A DNA stretch of 9,105 bases, taken from the NCBI GenBank assembly GCA_903958285.1, contig CAJBSR010000369.1, positions 1 to 9,105 of the forward strand. The letters are read 5' to 3'. The notes beneath the pieces are model-generated. The model was given only the letters and a program-made list of their open reading frames with translations. It was not told the DNA's origin and made no database searches. Position 1 is the stretch's first letter. The number at the start of each line of letters is the position of its first letter. Positions 5,220-9,105 of this stretch are shown piece after piece. The DNA comes from an uncultured Sphingomonadales bacterium (lineage in GTDB: Bacteria > Pseudomonadota > Alphaproteobacteria > Sphingomonadales > Sphingomonadaceae). A program made the translations under genes and the position numbers.

Positions 5220-6232
5220 AGCGGGCGGTCGTGATGGCCGCTGCGTGGGTGGGGCTGGTCAGCGCCAGTCCGTCACCACAGGTCGACGAAGCGTTGATCC
5301 TGAGCGACGCGCTGCCGCCGAAGTTGCAGGATTTCGGTCTGCTGGTGGATGGGAAGACGCCCGCGCCGGGTGTCGTCCCCTATCATCTCAACACCCCGCT
5401 CTTCTCCGATTACTCGATGAAGTTCCGCTTCATGCACCTGCCCAAGGGCAAGAAGGCGAAGGCAACTGGCGACGGATTGCTCGACTTTCCGGTTGGAACC
5501 GTCCTCATCAAAAGCTTTGGATATCCGGCAGACATGCGCAGCCCCGAAAAGGATCTGCGTATCCTCGAAACGCGTCTGCTCATCCACCGCGCCAGCGGCT
5601 GGGTGGCGCTGCCCTATGTCTGGAATGCGGACGGGACGGAAGCGACGCTGAAACGCGCAGGCCAGCGCATGGACGTCAGCTGGACGCATTTGGACGGGCA
5701 GAAGCGGACCATCAGCTATGCCGTGCCCAATGCCAATCAGTGCAAGGGCTGCCATGTGTCCGGCATGGCCATGACGCCGATTGGCCCCAAGGTCCGCAAT
5801 CTGGATGACGGGCATCAGCTGCAGGCGCTGGCACATGCAGGGTTGCTCAGCGGCAAGACACAGGCCGTCCGGCCCATGCCGGTTTGGGACAAGCCTGAAA
5901 GCGGAACGGTCGCCTTGCGCGCGCGGGCCTATCTGGATGCCAATTGCGGCCATTGCCACAACAAGGCGGGTCCGGCGGACACGTCCGGTCTTTGGCTTGA
6001 TTGGGACCAACCGGCCGACACCAACCTTGGCATTGGCAAGCGCCCCACCGCCGCAGGGCGCGGCAGTGTCGGGCTCGACTTTGCGATCAAGCCGGGGGAC
6101 CCTGCGGCGTCCTATCTCGTCGCACGCATGGCGAGCACCGAACCTGGCATCGCCATGCCGGAACTGAGCCGGTCTATGACGCATGAAGAAGGTGTCGCCT
6201 TGGTCAGCCAATGGATCCGGGAGATGCCATGA
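5216..6232 (+). CDS. SO2930/HNE_0200-family diheme c-type cytochrome-like protein (TIGR03806-like)
   Basis: 338-aa exported protein with two haem c attachment motifs, CKGCH (176-180) and CGHCH (244-248). The signal peptide (MKRAVVMAAAWVGLVSA) has no lipobox cysteine, so a soluble periplasmic protein is expected. The N-terminal half (about 25-165) has conserved-looking segments LSDYGLL-like ILSDALPPKLQDFGLL, PYHLNTPLFSDY, FPVGTVLIKSFGYP, ETRLLIHRASGWVALPYVWN. These are typical of the family, which regularly neighbours the beta-helix family encoded upstream. Met221, Met305 and Met314 are possible axial ligands. I start it at the GTG at 5216, which overlaps the previous stop as GTGA, follows GGAGG by 10 nt and gives a proper signal peptide. 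The same frame is open to an ATG at 5024, but that extension lies inside the beta-helix gene. Its stop overlaps maiA by 4 bp. It probably passes or receives electrons in the periplasm; the partner is unknown. Confidence 0.87.
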   Translation: MKRAVVMAAAWVGLVSASPSPQVDEALILSDALPPKLQDFGLLVDGKTPAPGVVPYHLNTPLFSDYSMKFRFMHLPKGKKAKATGDGLLDFPVGTVLIKSFGYPADMRSPEKDLRILETRLLIHRASGWVALPYVWNADGTEATLKRAGQRMDVSWTHLDGQKRTISYAVPNANQCKGCHVSGMAMTPIGPKVRNLDDGHQLQALAHAGLLSGKTQAVRPMPVWDKPESGTVALRARAYLDANCGHCHNKAGPADTSGLWLDWDQPADTNLGIGKRPTAAGRGSVGLDFAIKPGDPAASYLVARMASTEPGIAMPELSRSMTHEEGVALVSQWIREMP

Positions 6233-6870
6233 CCATCCGGCTCTATGATTATTGGCGGTCGTCCGCCGCCTATCGTGTGCGGATTGCCCTCAACCTCAAA
6301 GGCATCCGCTATGAGGCCATCGACACCAGCCTGCTTCACGGGGAACAGCGCGCCCCCGACTATGTGGCGCGCAATCCGCAAGGGTTAGTGCCCATGCTGG
6401 AGGTCGGCGAGCTGCGGCTGACGCAGAGCCTTGCGATCATCGACTGGCTGGACGCGACCTATGCGGAGCCCCGGCTGATCCCTCAGGACGCGGTCGCGCG
6501 GGCAGCGGAACTCGCTAAGGCGATGGTCATTGCGGCCGACATTCACCCGATCAATAACCTGCGCATCCTGAAGTATCTGAAGAACGAGCTTGGGCAGGCG
6601 CAGGACGCCATCGACCAATGGGCAAGCCATTGGATTATCGAAGGCTTCACGGCCCTTGAGGCGATGGCAGAGGCGGGCCAGCCTTTCCTGTCCGGTGATG
6701 CACCGGGCATGGGGGACGTCTTCCTTGTGCCGCAAATGGCCAATGCGCGGCGCGTGGCAACGCCGCTGGAGGCTTTCCCGAAGCTCGTCGCCATTGATGC
6801 GCGGGCAACCGCATTGGAGCCGTTCGCCCGTGCCCATCCCGACGCCGTGAAGCCGGCGCGCTATGACTGA
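6229..6870 (+). CDS. maiA: Maleylacetoacetate isomerase / zeta-class glutathione S-transferase
   Basis: 213-aa cytosolic enzyme. Family members isomerise maleylacetoacetate to fumarylacetoacetate with glutathione as cofactor, in tyrosine/homogentisate breakdown, and several act on related cis-dicarbonyl or halogenated acids. The thioredoxin-like N-terminal domain (1-80) has the zeta signature as SSAAYRVRIAL (11-21), the cis-proline in NPQGLVP (P55) and TQSLAI (65-70) for glutathione binding. The C-terminal helical domain has DIHPINNLRILKYL (104-117). The signature has Ala13 where eukaryotic zeta enzymes have Cys (SSCxWRVRIAL); many bacterial members vary here and serine is the key residue. 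The ATG at 6229 overlaps the cytochrome stop as ATGA, with GGGAG 5 nt upstream; the in-frame ATG at 6211 is inside the cytochrome gene. No homogentisate dioxygenase or fumarylacetoacetase gene is in the window, so the tyrosine role is not confirmed by context. Confidence 0.88.
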   Translation: MTIRLYDYWRSSAAYRVRIALNLKGIRYEAIDTSLLHGEQRAPDYVARNPQGLVPMLEVGELRLTQSLAIIDWLDATYAEPRLIPQDAVARAAELAKAMVIAADIHPINNLRILKYLKNELGQAQDAIDQWASHWIIEGFTALEAMAEAGQPFLSGDAPGMGDVFLVPQMANARRVATPLEAFPKLVAIDARATALEPFARAHPDAVKPARYD

Positions 6871-6882
6871 CAGGAGACTCTC

Positions 6883-7290
6883 ATGACGATCACCGGACGC
6901 TGCTATTGCGGGGATGTGCACTATCAGGCCGAAGGGCCGGGCTTCATGAAGTTTGAATGCTATTGCCGCGAATGCCGCTACATCTCCGGCGGTGGACCGG
7001 TCATCGGCATGGCCGTGCTCAATGAGGGCTTTGCAGTGACAAAGGGCGAGGTGAAGGGCTTCACCCGCCAAGACATGGACGGCGCTGTCACGCGGGAATT
7101 CTGCCCGAACTGCGGCACGCATCTTTTCACCCGCGCGCCGGGGTTCCGCCAAGGCGTCATCCTCAAGATCGGTAGCCTCGATAATCAGGATGATTTTGGC
7201 GGCGCCGAGTTCGCGGCTTTTGCAAGCGATGCCGAAGACTGGCACCGCCTGCCGACCGATCTTCCGGTCCATGATCGCTGGCCGGGATAG
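6883..7290 (+). CDS. GFA family (CENP-V/GFA domain) zinc protein
   Basis: 135-aa protein made of one GFA domain. The zinc-binding cysteines are complete and in canonical order: C7-x-C9 (RCYCGDVHY), C26-x-C28-x2-C31 (ECYCREC) and C74-x2-C77 (FCPNCGTHLF). The family is named after an enzyme reported to speed formation of S-(hydroxymethyl)glutathione from formaldehyde, but most members are uncharacterised and should not be called formaldehyde enzymes on homology alone. It has no signal peptide, so it acts in the cytoplasm. AGGAG lies 6 nt before the ATG, and the gene starts 12 bp after maiA, so it is the likely last gene of the operon that begins with the beta-helix gene. Confidence 0.9.
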   Translation: MTITGRCYCGDVHYQAEGPGFMKFECYCRECRYISGGGPVIGMAVLNEGFAVTKGEVKGFTRQDMDGAVTREFCPNCGTHLFTRAPGFRQGVILKIGSLDNQDDFGGAEFAAFASDAEDWHRLPTDLPVHDRWPG

Positions 7291-7335
7291 AAAAGCGCCA
7301 CCTTGCCCCTTTAATGTTGCGGCTGCCACTGCCAC

Positions 7336-9105
7336 ATGCAGGCCATGAAACCACGTCTGCTCGCTTCGGCCGCCCTTTTGTTCGCCACACCTGCATTCGC
7401 GCAGGATGAAGACATCGTCGTCACCGGCCAGCCTCTGCCCGCCTCCATCGGTGAGGCGGCGTATGACGTGGCCGTGGTGGAGCGGGACCGGATCGTCGCG
7501 ACGGCGTCCGGCCGGATTGAGGATGTCTTGCGCGATGTGGCTGGGCTCACCCAGTTCCGGCGCAGCGACGCCCGTTCTGCCAATGCGACCAGCCAGGGCG
7601 CGACCTTGCGTGGCCTTGGCGGCAATGCGTCAAGCCGCGCCTTGCTGGTGCTCGATGGTGTCCCACAAAGCGACCCCTTTGGCGGCTGGATCACCTGGCC
7701 GGCCTATGCGACTGAACGCCTTGGCAGTGTCCGCGTCACGCGGGGGGGCGGGTCCGGCACTTATGGGTCGGGGGCGTTGGCAGGCACCATTGAGATGGAA
7801 AGCGTCGGTTCGGGTCAGGGGCTCACCGGCAGCATGGCCTATGGCAGCCGCGCGAGTGTTGATGGCAGCGCGATGCTGTCTGGCAAGCTGGGCCAAGGCT
7901 TTGGGTTCCTCTCTGCGACTTATGCGCGCGGTGACGGCTTCATCCCCATCGTGGCCGCGCGACGTGGCCCAGCGGACATTGCGGCCCCCTATGAGCAGGC
8001 GACACTGACGGCACGTGGCGTCGCATCTCTGGATGCACAGACGGAGCTTCAGGCGTCTGTCATGGGCTTTACCGACCGGCGGGAGCGGGGGACGATCCTG
8101 TCCGAAAATGGCGGGGACGGGGCTGATGCCAGCATCCGGCTGGTCCATAAGGGACGCTGGGGCGTGCAGGCGCTGGGCTATGTCCAGATGCGCAAGTTCA
8201 CGAGCCGCGCTGTGGCGGTCGATGCAACGCGGACGACCGTTACCCAATCGGTTGACCAGTATAATGTCCCCTCGACGGGGCTAGGTGGGCGACTGGAAAT
8301 CCGTCCACCGCTTGGGGAAGCGGTTGAGCTGCGGCTGGGCGCTGATGTCCGCCGGACGACGGGAGAGACCAACGAGCTATTCACCTATGTCGCAGGCAAG
8401 CCCACGCGCATCCGCGAGGCCGGTGGGCAGAGCGATACCGCAGGCGCCTTTGCCGAGCTCTCCGCGAAGCTGGAGGCGCTGACGCTGACCGGTGGCGTGC
8501 GTGCTGACCGCTGGTGGATCCGTGATGGCCGCCTGGTCGAACGCACGCTGGCAACAGGGGCCAGCATCCGCAACGAACTGGCGCCGGACCGGCAGGGGTG
8601 GGAACCAACGGCGCGGGCGGGGCTTGCCTATGATGCGGGCATCGTCACGCTCAGGGCGGCGGCCTATCTCGGCTGGCGCCTGCCGACACTCAATGAACTC
8701 TATCGCCCGTTCCGCGTGGGCGCTGATGCGACAGCGGCCAATCCGGCGCTTGCGCCAGAGCGGATGAAGGGGGCCGAACTTGGCATCGACCTGACGCCTG
8801 CTGAGGGCGTGTCGCTCCGCGCGACGGCCTTTACCAACAAGCTGACCGACGCCATCGGCAATGTCACGCTGGCGCAGGGGCCCGGCACGTTCCCCGGTGT
8901 GGGCTTTGTCGCCGGGGCTTATCGCCAACGCGTGAACATTGATGCGGTCCGCAGCAACGGCGTGGAACTGGATGCCCGGATTGAGCGCGGCGATTGGCGG
9001 CTGGCGGCGAGCTATGCCTATAGCGATGCCCGCATCAGCGGATCGGGCAGGGCAGCGGCGCTGGATGGTCTGCGTCCAGCGCAGGTGCCTGCGCATACAG
9101 CGAGC
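7336..9105 (+). CDS. TonB-dependent outer-membrane receptor (3' end beyond the window)
   Basis: An open frame of 590 codons runs from 7336 to the last base without a stop, so the C-terminus is missing. A signal peptide (cleavage after ATPAFA, before QDED) is followed by a TonB box-like EDIVVTG (25-31). The plug domain (about 36-157) has IEDVLRDVAGL, TLRGLGG, LLVLDGVPQSDPFGG, and RVTRGGGSGTYGSGALAGTIE. After that come alternating amphipathic barrel strands. The barrel motif WRLPTLNELYRPFRVG with NPALAPERMKGAELGID lies at about residue 447. Such receptors import scarce metal complexes, vitamins or sugars using TonB energy; the substrate cannot be told here. The usual length is about 650-700 residues, so roughly the last tenth is missing. 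An ATG at 7345 is an equally possible start. It lies 45 bp after the GFA gene and may have its own promoter or belong to the operon. Confidence 0.9.
   Translation, partial: MQAMKPRLLASAALLFATPAFAQDEDIVVTGQPLPASIGEAAYDVAVVERDRIVATASGRIEDVLRDVAGLTQFRRSDARSANATSQGATLRGLGGNASSRALLVLDGVPQSDPFGGWITWPAYATERLGSVRVTRGGGSGTYGSGALAGTIEMESVGSGQGLTGSMAYGSRASVDGSAMLSGKLGQGFGFLSATYARGDGFIPIVAARRGPADIAAPYEQATLTARGVASLDAQTELQASVMGFTDRRERGTILSENGGDGADASIRLVHKGRWGVQALGYVQMRKFTSRAVAVDATRTTVTQSVDQYNVPSTGLGGRLEIRPPLGEAVELRLGADVRRTTGETNELFTYVAGKPTRIREAGGQSDTAGAFAELSAKLEALTLTGGVRADRWWIRDGRLVERTLATGASIRNELAPDRQGWEPTARAGLAYDAGIVTLRAAAYLGWRLPTLNELYRPFRVGADATAANPALAPERMKGAELGIDLTPAEGVSLRATAFTNKLTDAIGNVTLAQGPGTFPGVGFVAGAYRQRVNIDAVRSNGVELDARIERGDWRLAASYAYSDARISGSGRAAALDGLRPAQVPAHTAS

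Noticed and set aside
5273..6211. Long antisense open frame of 312 codons opposite the cytochrome gene
   Set aside because: It mirrors a gene with clear haem motifs and a signal peptide, has no recognisable domain and no ribosome binding site; long antisense frames are usual in GC-rich DNA.
6385..7335. Antisense open frame of 316 codons across maiA and the GFA gene
   Set aside because: It spans two well-supported genes on the other strand and its product is His/Arg-rich with no domain pattern.
7406..8008. 200-codon plus-strand frame inside the receptor gene
   Set aside because: It is out of frame with the receptor, whose plug and barrel motifs are clear; the product is Arg/Ala/Pro-rich with no domain.

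Overview
The window is a 9.1-kb, GC-rich, gene-dense stretch of chromosome, most likely from an alphaproteobacterium of the Sphingomonadales. That placement is an inference from gene style: short lipoproteins, a bactofilin beside a PilZ protein, DUF2147, many 'isopenicillin N synthase family' oxygenases in the group, and a TonB-dependent receptor with an IVVTG-type TonB box. I see no tRNA, rRNA, CRISPR array, insertion sequence or clear sign of recent transfer. No stretch above 300 bases lacks a gene; the longest gap is about 140 bp, between the PilZ and bactofilin genes.

Left part (1-3950), mostly cell-envelope genes. Two minus-strand lipoproteins (3-692 and 791-1336) lie in tandem, and their C-terminal halves look homologous. 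The second has the best promoter in the window, with an AT-rich inverted repeat covering its -10 box. A 73-aa membrane protein (1438-1659, +) converges on a PilZ-domain c-di-GMP receptor (1656-1982, -) and overlaps it by 4 bp. A bactofilin (2121-2516, +) is divergent from the PilZ gene. It is followed by a perfect 11-bp-stem hairpin and a 2-oxoglutarate/Fe(II) oxygenase of the isopenicillin N synthase family (2583-3530, +). That gene converges, with a 6-bp gap, on a secreted DUF2147 protein (3537-3950, -).

Right part (4014-9105), a compact plus-strand operon and a receptor. The order is a secreted parallel beta-helix protein, a diheme c-type cytochrome-like protein of the SO2930/HNE_0200 family, a maleylacetoacetate isomerase/zeta-class GST (maiA), and a GFA-family zinc protein. 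The first three genes overlap by 4 bp at each junction (GTGA, then ATGA) and the fourth follows after 12 bp, so they are probably one transcript. A TonB-dependent receptor starts 45 bp later and runs off the window without a stop.

The beta-helix/diheme cytochrome pair is the most interesting part. The two families are known to recur side by side, both are exported, and to my knowledge their joint function is undetermined. Here the pair is translationally coupled to two enzymes of glutathione-associated families and followed by an outer-membrane receptor. This could be a module for taking up and oxidising some compound and handling a reactive product, but that is inference and the substrate is unknown.
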